A stretch of DNA of 64,000 nt from Naasia sp. SYSU D00057. Lineage in GTDB: Bacteria > Actinomycetota > Actinomycetes > Actinomycetales > Microbacteriaceae. The stretch lies in contig NZ_JAFMSZ010000001.1 of NCBI RefSeq assembly GCF_017916505.1, positions 186,001-250,000 on the forward strand. Reading direction: 5' to 3'. Positions 17,415-24,388 of this stretch are shown here, one piece after another. Position numbers and translations under genes: made by a program. The notes under the pieces are model-generated. The model did no database searches. It had not been told where the DNA came from and saw only the letters and a list, made by a program, of their open reading frames with translations. The first letter of the stretch is position 1. Every line of letters begins with the position of its first letter.

Positions 17415-18725
17415 TCAGCACTCCAGGAGGAGGTCGGTGAGCACCCGCCGGCCGAACTCGAGGGCGGAGACGGGCACCCGCTCGTCGACCCCGTGGAACA
17501 TGGCCGGGAAGTCGAGGCTCTCCGGCAGACGGAGGGGCGCGAAGCCGTAGCCGGTGATCCCGAGCTTCGACATGGCCTTGTTGTCGGTGCCGCCCGACAT
17601 CAGGTACGGCAGGACCGTGGTGCCGGGGTCGTGCCGGCCGAGCAGCTCGATCATCTTGTCGACGAGGGGGCCGCCGAACGGCGTCTCCAGCCCGACGTCG
17701 GTGTGCACCGTCTCGATCTCGATGTCGTCGCCGACGAGCTCCTGCACCTCGCGGAGCACCTGCTGCTCCTCCCCCGGCAGGCAGCGGATGTCGACGAGCG
17801 CGCTCGCCTCCTCGGGGATGACGTTGTGCTTGTACCCGCCGCTCAGCACGGTCGGATTCGTCGTCGTGCGGAGGGTGCCGAGCAGGAACCCGGACGCGGT
17901 GCCCGTGCGCAGCAGCAGCTCGTCCGGTCCGACCCGCTCCGGGTCGGCGCCGAGGATGCGCGCCACCTCGGCGAGAAGCCGCTCGGTGGTCGGCGTCAGA
18001 CGGATCGGCCAGTCGCGGCGGCCGAGCGCGACGACCGCCTCCGCCAGCCGGGTGACCGAGTTGTCGCGGATCAGCCGCGACCCGTGCGCCGACGGCGACC
18101 GCGCGGTGAGCTTCGCCCAGACGAGCGCCTTCTCCCCCGTCTGCAGCAGGTACGAGCGCTGGCCGCCGAAGGTGACCGAGTATCCGCCGACCTCGCTGAC
18201 CGCCTCCGTCGCGCCGGCGAACAGCTCCGGGTGGGAGTCGACGAGCCAGTGCGCGCCGAGGAGGCCGCCCGCCTCCTCGTCCGCGAAGAAGCCCACGACG
18301 ACGTCCCGGGCGGGCCGCCGTCCGGATGCGAGCAGGTCGCCGAGCGCGGTGACGATCATCGCGTCCATGTCCTTCATGTCGACGGCGCCGCGTCCCCACA
18401 GCATCCCGTCGCGCACCTCCCCGCCGAACGGGTCGGCGCTCCAGTGCTTCGCGTCGGCCGGCACGACGTCGGTGTGGCCGTGCAGCACGAGCGCCGGGCG
18501 GCTCGGATCCTCGCCCTCGACCCGGGCGACGACGGACACCCGCTCCGGCTCCGACTCGAACAGCTGCGGCTTGAGGCCCATCCGGGCGAGCCGCGCCTCG
18601 AGGTACTCGGCGGCCTCGCGCTCCCCCGCGCTGCGCCCGCCACCCCAGTTGGTCGTGTCCATCCGCAGCAGGTCGCGCGCGACGACGGCGACCTCGGGCA
18701 GGGGCTCGGGCGTCGCGGGGCTCAT
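17415..18725 (-). CDS. M20/M25/M40 family metallopeptidase (dipeptidase/deacylase)
   Basis: A 436-residue zinc hydrolase of the M20 family. Metal ligands are seen in VLHGHTDVVPA (His), GRGAVDMKDMDA (Asp), DEEAGG (Glu pair) and the C-terminal MFHGVDERV (His). A dimerisation (lid) domain lies in the middle. Likely a cytoplasmic peptidase or acylamino acid deacylase; the substrate is open. Start ATG at 18725. A TACCGT box seven bases before it suggests a leaderless mRNA. Confidence 0.9.
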   Translation of the reverse strand: MSPATPEPLPEVAVVARDLLRMDTTNWGGGRSAGEREAAEYLEARLARMGLKPQLFESEPERVSVVARVEGEDPSRPALVLHGHTDVVPADAKHWSADPFGGEVRDGMLWGRGAVDMKDMDAMIVTALGDLLASGRRPARDVVVGFFADEEAGGLLGAHWLVDSHPELFAGATEAVSEVGGYSVTFGGQRSYLLQTGEKALVWAKLTARSPSAHGSRLIRDNSVTRLAEAVVALGRRDWPIRLTPTTERLLAEVARILGADPERVGPDELLLRTGTASGFLLGTLRTTTNPTVLSGGYKHNVIPEEASALVDIRCLPGEEQQVLREVQELVGDDIEIETVHTDVGLETPFGGPLVDKMIELLGRHDPGTTVLPYLMSGGTDNKAMSKLGITGYGFAPLRLPESLDFPAMFHGVDERVPVSALEFGRRVLTDLLLEC

Positions 18726-18732
18726 GCCTCTC

Positions 18733-18738
18733 ACGGTA
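18733..18738 (-). promoter_or_regulatory. -10 box (TACCGT), leaderless layout, M20 peptidase
   Basis: TACCGT on the minus strand, seven bases before the ATG at 18725. Confidence 0.45.
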
Positions 18739-18845
18739 CCCGGCGGTCGGAGCCGCCCCCGACGCGCGGCAGAGCGCCGTGGCACGGACGGCCCCCGACG
18801 ATCTGGTAGTGTCTTTCCTCGGCGATCGGAAGGTCGCAAGCACTC

Positions 18846-18930
18846 GTCCGGGTGGCGGAAATGGCAGACGCGCTAGCTTGAGGTGCTAGTGCCCGTATAG
18901 GGCGTGGGGGTTCAAGTCCCCCCTCGGACA
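18846..18930 (+). tRNA. tRNA-Leu (anticodon GAG)
   Basis: An 85-nt cloverleaf with a long variable arm (class II). Acceptor stem 18846-18852 pairs with 18923-18929 (one G-U pair), discriminator A at 18930, CCA not encoded. Anticodon stem CTAGC/GCTAG at 18873-18877 and 18885-18889 with loop TTGAGGT; the anticodon GAG is 18880-18882 and reads CUC/CUU leucine codons. Variable stem GCCC...GGGC, T-arm GGGGG TTCAAGT CCCCC. Confidence 0.97.
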
Positions 18931-18949
18931 CACTGGTTGAGACAGTAGG

Positions 18950-18975
18950 AAAGGCCCCGCTCCGGCGGGGCCTTT
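18950..18975 (+). terminator. Rho-independent terminator after tRNA-Leu
   Basis: An 8-bp GC stem extended by three A-T pairs (18950-18960 with 18965-18975) around a TCCG loop, ending in TTT, 19 bases after the tRNA. Confidence 0.9.
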
Positions 18976-19059
18976 CGCTTTGCCGAGGCGGCAGCCGGAA
19001 CGACACGCGGCAACCGGGCACCGTCGCCGGATGTCATCTCCCGTGCTGGACGCCGGTCC

Positions 19060-19065
19060 TACACT
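19060..19065 (+). promoter_or_regulatory. -10 box (TACACT), leaderless layout, DUF6226-like gene
   Basis: TACACT, six bases before the ATG at 19072; no Shine-Dalgarno. Confidence 0.5.
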
Positions 19066-19071
19066 CGCCGC

Positions 19072-19740
19072 ATGTCCGCCTACGTCCGCCCGACGGTGCC
19101 CGACGCCGTCTACCGGGACGACGACGGCCGCGTCGTCCACTACGGCGAGCGCTGGGCCGACGGCGGACCGCCCGAGGACGCCTACAGCCGTGTCTCGCAT
19201 CCGGAGCGCTTCGCTCCCCTGCACGCGGTCGCCGAGACGCTGCTCGCGCACCTGCGGTCGACGTACGACGTCGCGGTCGAGGACGACGTGTCCGTCGCCG
19301 ACGACCTGCGGTCCCGGCCCCGGGAGGTGCTCCGCGCCGTGCGGCTCACGCCCGCGGATCCGGACGCCGCGCCGCTCGTCGTCGTCTTCACGTCCTTCCC
19401 CGGCGTGATCGTGCGGGCGGGGCTGCTGCACGACTTCCCGTTCCCGATCTGCGGCTGCGACGCCTGCGACGAGCGCTGGGACGACCAGGCGGGGCAGCTG
19501 GAGGCGCAGGTCTTCGCCGTGGTCGAGGGACGCTACCGGGAGCGCGTCCGGCCGAACCGCGACCTGGACGTCGAGTACTCGATCGCAGCGGCGGGCGACG
19601 CCGGAGGGGCGGCGAGTGGAGGCACCCGCGGCGAGTTCTTCCCACCCGACCGCCTCGACGCCGCCCGGGAGACGCTGGACCGGCTGCCGCACGGGTGGCG
19701 GGCGTGGCCGCGCCGGGATGCGGCGGCGGTCGACCGCTAG
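19072..19740 (+). CDS. DUF6226-like conserved protein
   Basis: A 222-residue soluble protein with no known function, which I associate with DUF6226, a family found mainly in actinobacteria. It starts with YVRPTVPDAVYRDDDG and has a clear Cys cluster in FPICGCDACDERWDDQ (about residues 124-139), a possible metal site, followed by WDDQAGQLEAQVFAVVEG and a C-terminal LPHGWRAWPRR. No signal peptide or membrane segment. Likely read from a leaderless transcript. The family name is from memory of its pattern. Confidence 0.7.
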   Translation: MSAYVRPTVPDAVYRDDDGRVVHYGERWADGGPPEDAYSRVSHPERFAPLHAVAETLLAHLRSTYDVAVEDDVSVADDLRSRPREVLRAVRLTPADPDAAPLVVVFTSFPGVIVRAGLLHDFPFPICGCDACDERWDDQAGQLEAQVFAVVEGRYRERVRPNRDLDVEYSIAAAGDAGGAASGGTRGEFFPPDRLDAARETLDRLPHGWRAWPRRDAAAVDR

Positions 19741-19841
19741 CGGGGCGACCGGGCAGAGGCGCCTGCGGGCGGCTCGTAGAGTACGGATGACGGTCCCCGC
19801 CACGACGGCACCGGGCCGAGCCGACCCCGCGGAGGAGCACG

Positions 19842-20312
19842 ATGACGAGCGACGAGTTCACCTACACGATCGAGCAGCTGGAGAGCACGCCCCGGGCCGA
19901 GTTCCCGTCCTTCACCCGGGACGACGCCGCCCGTCTCGGCGAGATCGCCATCGCGGTCATCCGCGAGTGGGACAAGGACCTCGCGGTCGACATCCACATC
20001 GGCGACGAGCTCGCCTTCCGCGCCCAGCTCGGCAGCACCGGACAGGGCAACGCGGAGACGATCGCCGGCAAGATCCGCGTCGCCAAGCACTTCGGCCACA
20101 GCTCCCTGCTGGGCCGCCTCAAGCGCGACGCCGACCCCTCGGTCGCCGAAGGCCTGGACGGCTCCTACGCCTGGTGGGGCGGCAGCATCCCGATCTTCGT
20201 CGGCGGCGAGCTCGTCGGCACGATCTCCACGTCGGGCGAGCCGGACGACCGCGTCGATCACGCGGCGGCCGAGGAGGCCCTCCGCCGCTACCGGGAGCAG
20301 CTCAGCGCCTGA
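19842..20312 (+). CDS. heme-degrading (HbpS/UPF0303-like) domain protein
   Basis: A 156-residue protein of the HbpS-like/UPF0303 family (Pfam heme-degrading domain): VDIHIGDELAFRAQLGSTGQGNAETIAGKIRVAKHFGHSS followed by GGSIPIFVGGELVGTISTSG. The family includes heme-binding extracellular sensors and cytosolic proteins; this one has no signal peptide. The ATG at 19842 has GGAGGAG eight bases upstream. Single gene. Confidence 0.85.
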   Translation: MTSDEFTYTIEQLESTPRAEFPSFTRDDAARLGEIAIAVIREWDKDLAVDIHIGDELAFRAQLGSTGQGNAETIAGKIRVAKHFGHSSLLGRLKRDADPSVAEGLDGSYAWWGGSIPIFVGGELVGTISTSGEPDDRVDHAAAEEALRRYREQLSA

Positions 20313-20339
20313 GCTCCCGGCGCTGACGAGCAGGTCGGG

Positions 20340-20810
20340 TCAGGCGAGCGCCGTTCGAAGCGCCTCCGCGTCGTCCCGCAGGACCCCGAGGACCAGGCCG
20401 ACCTCGTCCTCATCCGGCCCGTCGGCGTCGAAGAGCTGGAGCAAGGACGAGCCGTCCCGCTGGGCGGCCTCGTGCGCCTCCCGCCAGGGCGCGTCGGCAG
20501 GAGGCTCGAGGTCGAGCGGTGATCCGTCGAAGAGGAGGGCGCGGGCCTCGTCGAGGCGGCCCTGCTCGATCAGCGCCACCAGAGCGTCGGCGGTCTCCAA
20601 GGCGGCCAGCGATGCCGCTCGTCCCGGGTCCACGGCAGCCGGAGACTCCTCCACGGCGGGCGGTGCCGACGGCGGCGCCGAGGTCGACGTCGACTCCTCC
20701 GCCCTGGAGGACGGGAATGCCGCGGGCGTGGCGTCCGCCGGACTGGTGCACGCGGTGAGCAGGCCGAGCGTGAGGGCGGCGAGGAGGAGCGCGGTACGGG
20801 GTCGGAGCAC
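20340..20810 (-). CDS. predicted lipoprotein of unknown function
   Basis: From the GTG at 20810 the protein has 156 residues, begins VLRPRTALLLAALTLGLLTAC and carries a lipobox LTAC with Cys 21. A Ser/Thr/Pro/Ala-rich linker follows, then a small helical acidic domain (about residues 65-156) with no recognised fold. An ATG further upstream (20996) is rejected because it would run through the intergenic region and bury the signal peptide. It is divergent from the AraC-like gene with a 73-base gap. Confidence 0.7.
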   Translation of the reverse strand: MLRPRTALLLAALTLGLLTACTSPADATPAAFPSSRAEESTSTSAPPSAPPAVEESPAAVDPGRAASLAALETADALVALIEQGRLDEARALLFDGSPLDLEPPADAPWREAHEAAQRDGSSLLQLFDADGPDEDEVGLVLGVLRDDAEALRTALA

Positions 20811-20870
20811 GGCGCCAGAGTAGGACTGGGCGGACGCCGAGCGACCGTGGCGCGCCCATGCGCGCTTCGC

Positions 20871-20876
20871 TATCGT
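20871..20876 (+). promoter_or_regulatory. -10 box (TATCGT), leaderless layout, AraC-like gene
   Basis: TATCGT, seven bases before the ATG at 20884. The GCTTCGCTATC context matches the one at 16561-16570. Confidence 0.5.
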
Positions 20877-20883
20877 CGGCGCC

Positions 20884-21324
20884 ATGACGCCGGAAGCGAT
20901 CGCGAACCTGGCGCACCTGCGGCGGGCGAAGGACCTCATCGACCGCGAGTACGCCGGTCCGCTCGACGTGCCGACCATGGCGCACCGGGCGCTCATGTCG
21001 CCGGCCCACTTCTCACGGCAGTTCCGGGCCGCCTACGGCGAGACGCCGTACGGGTACCTGATGACGCGGCGCATCGAGCGCGCCATGGCGCTGCTGCGCG
21101 CCGGGATGAGCGTCACCGACGCCTGCGTCGCGGTCGGCTGTACGTCGCTCGGCTCGTTCAGCTCCCGCTTCACCGAGCTGGTCGGCGAGACCCCGACCTC
21201 GTACCGGAAGCGGGAGCATCCGGCCGTGCAGGCGATGCCCACCCGGCACGCCATGGAGCACACCCGGCCGAGGCGCCCGGAAGCGAGCAGGAATCGAGAA
21301 GCGACCGCGGTCGACGCTTCCTAA
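20884..21324 (+). CDS. AraC-family transcriptional regulator (HTH domain only)
   Basis: A 146-residue protein whose first ~105 residues are the double HTH of AraC/XylS proteins (LRRAKDLIDREYAGPLDVPTMAHRALMSPAHFSRQFRAAYGETP and AMALLRAGMSVTDACVAVGCTSLGSFSSRFTELVGETPTSYR). There is no ligand-binding domain; a basic 35-residue tail follows. The next gene, a VOC protein, starts nine bases after the stop. An AraC-like HTH protein beside a glyoxalase/VOC gene is a frequent actinobacterial pair, so it probably controls that gene. Confidence 0.9.
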   Translation: MTPEAIANLAHLRRAKDLIDREYAGPLDVPTMAHRALMSPAHFSRQFRAAYGETPYGYLMTRRIERAMALLRAGMSVTDACVAVGCTSLGSFSSRFTELVGETPTSYRKREHPAVQAMPTRHAMEHTRPRRPEASRNREATAVDAS

Positions 21325-21327
21325 GGT
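21322..21327 (+). promoter_or_regulatory. -10 box (TAAGGT) of the VOC gene, overlapping the AraC stop codon
   Basis: TAAGGT is six bases before the ATG at 21334. Its first three bases are the TAA stop of the AraC-like gene. Confidence 0.4.
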
Positions 21328-21333
21328 GACGGC

Positions 21334-21735
21334 ATGGCCATCTCCCTGCAGTACACGAACGTCACCGTCACTGACGTCGACGAGTCGATCCCGTTCTACC
21401 GGGACGGCCTCGGCCTGGAGGTCCGCAACGACGTGGCATCCGGCGGCTTCCGCTGGGTGACGCTCGGCGACGGTGGCTCCGGACCCGAGATCGTCCTCTC
21501 GGTGCCGCACGCCGGCCGCTCCCAGGCGGACGGCGACGCGCTCCAGGAGCTCCTCACCAAGGGTTCGCTGCCGATCCTCGTCTTCCGCACCGACGAGCTG
21601 GACGGCCTCTTCCAGCGCCTCGAGGCGTCCGGCGCCGAGGTCCTCCAGGAGCCGAGAAAGCAGCCGTGGGGCCCCCGCGACTGCGCGTTCCGCGACCCGT
21701 CCGGCAACACCATCCGCATCGCCGAGTCCGCCTGA
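21334..21735 (+). CDS. VOC family (glyoxalase/bleomycin resistance-like) protein
   Basis: A 133-residue protein with the paired beta-alpha-beta-beta-beta modules of the vicinal oxygen chelate fold: VTVTDVDESIPFYRDGLGLEV at the start and FQRLEASGAEVLQEPRKQPWGPRDCAFRDPSGNTIRI at the end (the last part has the metal-ligand/Glu region typical of the fold). The reaction is unknown. Coupled in position with the AraC-like regulator; may have its own leaderless promoter. Confidence 0.9.
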   Translation: MAISLQYTNVTVTDVDESIPFYRDGLGLEVRNDVASGGFRWVTLGDGGSGPEIVLSVPHAGRSQADGDALQELLTKGSLPILVFRTDELDGLFQRLEASGAEVLQEPRKQPWGPRDCAFRDPSGNTIRIAESA

Positions 21736-21856
21736 ACCCGTCGTCCGAGGACTGCCCCCCGGCGGGTTTCTGTCCCTCAAGATGCGGAGGGCCCTCCGGC
21801 GCTGGACGCCCGCGAGAAGCGTCCCTAGCCTTGCGGCGACACGACGGAGGTGCGCG

Positions 21857-22138
21857 ATGCAGCGTTCACAGGCAGTCCATCTCCCGGCGCGGGCGATCGC
21901 GGCTCGGGCACTCGGGGCGAGAGCGACCGGAGCCGAGGCCACCGGGGCGACCAGCCTCGGGCCGACGGCCGTCGCCGCGCTCGCAATCGCCGCGACCGCC
22001 CTCGGGGCGGTCGCTCTGGGCGCGGTCGCCGTGTGGCGGCTGGCCATCCGCAAGGCGGTCATCCGCGAGCTGCGAATCGGCACTCTGACCGTCGACAACC
22101 TGCAGGTGCGACACCGCGAGGCCGCCACCCGCGCCTGA
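21857..22138 (+). CDS. small Ala/Gly-rich pentapeptide-like repeat membrane protein
   Basis: A 93-residue protein. Residues 10-70 repeat a short A-x-A/G-x-x pattern (LGARATGAEATGATSLGPTA, ALGAVALGAVAVWRLAIRKA), then change into a charged segment RELRIGTLTVDNLQVRHRE. The pattern looks like a pentapeptide-repeat or hydrophobic helix; I cannot decide which. Similar short proteins ending in an LRIGxLxVDxLxVR-type motif occur in many actinobacteria without known function. The ATG at 21857 has GGAGG six bases upstream. Confidence 0.65.
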   Translation: MQRSQAVHLPARAIAARALGARATGAEATGATSLGPTAVAALAIAATALGAVALGAVAVWRLAIRKAVIRELRIGTLTVDNLQVRHREAATRA

Positions 22139-22210
22139 CCCATCCTCAGAGGCGCCGCCGACAGGCAACTGGCGAAGAGGGCGCCTGTCGACGGAGAGGA
22201 CCGGCGGCGG

Positions 22211-23227
22211 TCAGCGGGCGCGTGCCGCCAGCAGGTCGGCGTGCTGCGCCTCCGCCACGTTCGGGTGCGCGCGCAGCCGGTAGCGGAGCGCGTTCTCGCC
22301 GTACACCTCGAGGATCGGGCTGTTGGTCGGGTCCACCGAGAGGCCGCGGGCCTCGGCGGCGAGGTCGGACGGCAGCTCGATGCGCGGCATCGCCGTGTCG
22401 AGGGCGGGGTTGAAGAAGAACGGGATCGAGATCCGGTCGGTCCCCGCCGGAGGCGACACCACCCGGTGCAGGGTCGCCTTCAGGTAGCCGTCCGTGGCGA
22501 GCTCGAGCATCTCGCCGATGTTCACGACGAACGCGTTCTCGAGGGCCGGCGCCTCGATCCACGCACCCTCGTGCTCCACCTGGAGGCCGCCCTTGCCCGG
22601 CTCGACGAGCAGGAGGGTGAGGACTCCCCCGTCGCGGTGGGCGCCGACGCCCTGCTCCGACTCCCCCGAGCGACCCGGGTAGCGGACCACCTTGATCGCG
22701 GAGAACGGACGCTCCGCGAACGCCGCGTCGAACGCGTCCTCGGGGGCGCCCAGCGCGGCCGCCCACGTGCGCAGCAGCCGCAGCGCGACGGCGCCGAGCT
22801 CCTCGTTCCAACGCTCGAATGTCGGCTTCAGCTCGGGCAGCGCGCTCGGATACAGGTTGGGGCCCTCGAGCCGCCAGTAGTCGGGAACGCCCTCCCCCGC
22901 CGGCACCGGCTCCCGGTCGACGCCGAGGTCGATCTGCTCGCGCCAGTCCACGTCGCCGTGGGTCAGCTCACCGCCCACCCGCGTGTAGCCGCGGAACTGC
23001 GGGCTCGTCACGTTCTCGATCTCCAGCTTGTCCGCCTCGGGCAGCTCGAAGAACCGGCGGGAGACACTCAGCGCCTCCTCGATGAGCGCGGAGTCGACGC
23101 CGTGGCCGACGAGGTAGAAGAAGCCGACCTCGTGAGTCACGCGGCGGAGGTCCGCACGGAAGGCGGCGGCCGCCTCGGGACCGGCGTCGAGCTGGGAGAG
23201 GTCGAGGACGGGGAGGGAATCGATCAC
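22211..23227 (-). CDS. 2-oxoglutarate/Fe(II)-dependent oxygenase (isopenicillin N synthase-like)
   Basis: A 338-residue non-heme iron oxygenase. N-terminal DIOX_N part (LPVLDLSQ, EVGFFYLVGHGV) and C-terminal jelly roll with the iron triad His-Asp...His visible as AHRDGGVLTLL and TLHRVVSPP, then the 2-oxoglutarate Arg in RISIPFF. The substrate is unknown; no biosynthetic cluster surrounds it. Start GTG at 23227; an ATG at 23314 would add a poorly conserved leader. A perfect palindrome GTTACGTAAC lies 40 bases upstream. Confidence 0.9.
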   Translation of the reverse strand: MIDSLPVLDLSQLDAGPEAAAAFRADLRRVTHEVGFFYLVGHGVDSALIEEALSVSRRFFELPEADKLEIENVTSPQFRGYTRVGGELTHGDVDWREQIDLGVDREPVPAGEGVPDYWRLEGPNLYPSALPELKPTFERWNEELGAVALRLLRTWAAALGAPEDAFDAAFAERPFSAIKVVRYPGRSGESEQGVGAHRDGGVLTLLLVEPGKGGLQVEHEGAWIEAPALENAFVVNIGEMLELATDGYLKATLHRVVSPPAGTDRISIPFFFNPALDTAMPRIELPSDLAAEARGLSVDPTNSPILEVYGENALRYRLRAHPNVAEAQHADLLAARAR

Positions 23228-23266
23228 CGCCTGATTCTCCCAGCCCCGTTCCGAGCGGGACTCCGT

Positions 23267-23276
23267 GTTACGTAAC
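23267..23276. promoter_or_regulatory. candidate operator palindrome GTTACGTAAC
   Basis: A perfect 10-bp AT-rich palindrome in GC-rich DNA, between the divergent oxygenase gene (start 23227) and the 65-residue protein (start 23380). The position suits a dimeric regulator controlling the oxygenase promoter. The regulator is unknown. Confidence 0.35.
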
Positions 23277-23379
23277 GCCGGGGGCGGCTCCGGCGCTCGC
23301 GCGCGACCGGTCAACCCCTGACTCCCGGGCCGCCCCGATGTTTCGATGGAGGAGCCGACAACCGGTTCAAGGAGGACAC

Positions 23380-23577
23380 ATGGAGATCGACAAGTCGCAG
23401 ATCCTCGACCTGCTCAAGGGGCAGGGCAAGCACGACGAGGCGTCCAAGGCCGACAGTGAGCTGCCGGACAAGGTCGACACGGACAAGCACGGCGACCTGC
23501 TGAGCCGCTTCGGGATCGACCCGAAGGATCTGCTCGGCAAGCTCGGCGGCGGTCTCGGCGGCATGTTCGGCCGCTGA
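23380..23577 (+). CDS. small conserved actinobacterial protein, 65 residues
   Basis: Begins MEIDKSQILDLLKGQGKHDE, contains many Lys/Asp residues (ADSELPDKVDTDKHGDLLSRFGID) and ends in a Gly-rich LLGKLGGGLGGMFGR. Close relatives with the same order (helical ILDLLKGQGK, acidic middle, LLxKxGGGLGG end) are widespread in actinobacteria, but no function is known to me. The ATG at 23380 has AAGGAGG just upstream and a strong terminator follows, so this is a well-formed single-gene unit. Confidence 0.8.
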   Translation: MEIDKSQILDLLKGQGKHDEASKADSELPDKVDTDKHGDLLSRFGIDPKDLLGKLGGGLGGMFGR

Positions 23578-23592
23578 GCCCCGAGAACGCGG

Positions 23593-23622
23593 AAGACCCT
23601 CGGCCCGGAGGCCGAGGGTCTT
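23593..23622 (+). terminator. Rho-independent terminator after the 65-residue gene
   Basis: A 13-bp inverted repeat (23593-23605 with 23610-23622) around a CGGA loop, 15 bases after the stop. It also faces the end of the convergent GlsB-like gene 32 bases away. Confidence 0.85.
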
Positions 23623-23653
23623 GTGCATGCATCGGGGCGGATGCCCTGCTGGC

Positions 23654-23923
23654 TTACGCCCGGCGGCTGCGGCGTCCGGTGAGGAGGCCCCAGATCAGCA
23701 GCACGATGATCGCGCCGACGATCGCGACGATCCAGGTCTGGATCGACCAGAAGTCCTCGAGCGGAGCGTTGAAGAGAAGCCCGCCCAGCCATCCGCCGAG
23801 CAGCGCGCCCACCACTCCGAGGAGGAGCGTGACGAGCCATCCGCCGCCCTGCCGTCCGGGCAGGATCAGCTTGGCGATGGCGCCGGCGATGAGGCCGAGG
23901 ATGAGGAACGCGAGAAAGCTCAC
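23654..23923 (-). CDS. GlsB/YeaQ/YmgE family stress-response membrane protein
   Basis: An 89-residue transglycosylase-associated-type membrane protein with three hydrophobic helices: MSFLAFLILGLIAGAIAKLI, GGGWLVTLLLGVVGALLGGW and TWIVAIVGAIIVLLIWGLL. The conserved LPGRQGGGW motif is present. The family is linked to general stress; its molecular role is unclear. Single gene, upstream region 23924-24092 has no other visible gene. Confidence 0.92.
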   Translation of the reverse strand: MSFLAFLILGLIAGAIAKLILPGRQGGGWLVTLLLGVVGALLGGWLGGLLFNAPLEDFWSIQTWIVAIVGAIIVLLIWGLLTGRRSRRA

Positions 23924-24079
23924 GGCTGTCTTTCCTTTCGTGAAGGTTTCGGACGAGGGTTAGCCTTGCACTGTCTGGGAGATCGCCGACACCCCTTGCG
24001 CAGGACCGCCGGATTGTGCTGAGGTTCGCTCAAGATGTGGGTCCGCTGGGAAGCGAGGACCACTGCGCAGGGTCCGGCG

Positions 24080-24085
24080 TAGCCT
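24080..24085 (+). promoter_or_regulatory. -10 box (TAGCCT) for the 73-residue acidic protein
   Basis: TAGCCT lies seven bases before the ATG at 24093. A GGAG overlaps the spacer, so a short leader is also possible. Confidence 0.35.
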
Positions 24086-24092
24086 CCGGAGC

Positions 24093-24314
24093 ATGAGCGC
24101 GAACAGCAGCGAACACCTCCCTGACCAGGAGATCGGCGACGGCTTCGACCAGACGAACGATCTCTCCGGCGACCAGCTGGGCGAGTCCGACGGCACCGTG
24201 GCGGGCGAGACCACCAACGCCTCCGAGCGGGGCAACGACGACACCCTCGGCGACTCCGACCCGGAGGGGCCGGCGATCCTCCCCCGCCTGCTCGGCCGCG
24301 ACAACGAGGTCTAG
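24093..24314 (+). CDS. small acidic hypothetical protein, 73 residues
   Basis: Rich in Asp, Glu, Gly, Ser and Thr (QEIGDGFDQTNDLSGDQLGE) with few hydrophobic residues, so probably disordered; it ends in ILPRLLGRDNEV. No known domain. The start codon has a -10-like box in front and codon choice is GC-rich at third positions like its neighbours. It may be a real small stress protein, but evidence is modest. Confidence 0.5.
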   Translation: MSANSSEHLPDQEIGDGFDQTNDLSGDQLGESDGTVAGETTNASERGNDDTLGDSDPEGPAILPRLLGRDNEV

Positions 24315-24388
24315 CGGACCGACGAGGTCGGGGCCCGGCGCAGCGCTCGAGCACAGCGTCGCCGGCGCGATCGATCAGAACGGCTCGG

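Noticed and set aside
22159-22190. Hairpin between the 93-residue gene and the oxygenase gene
   Set aside because: Only an 8-bp stem with a 16-nt loop and no U-tract; too weak to call a terminator.
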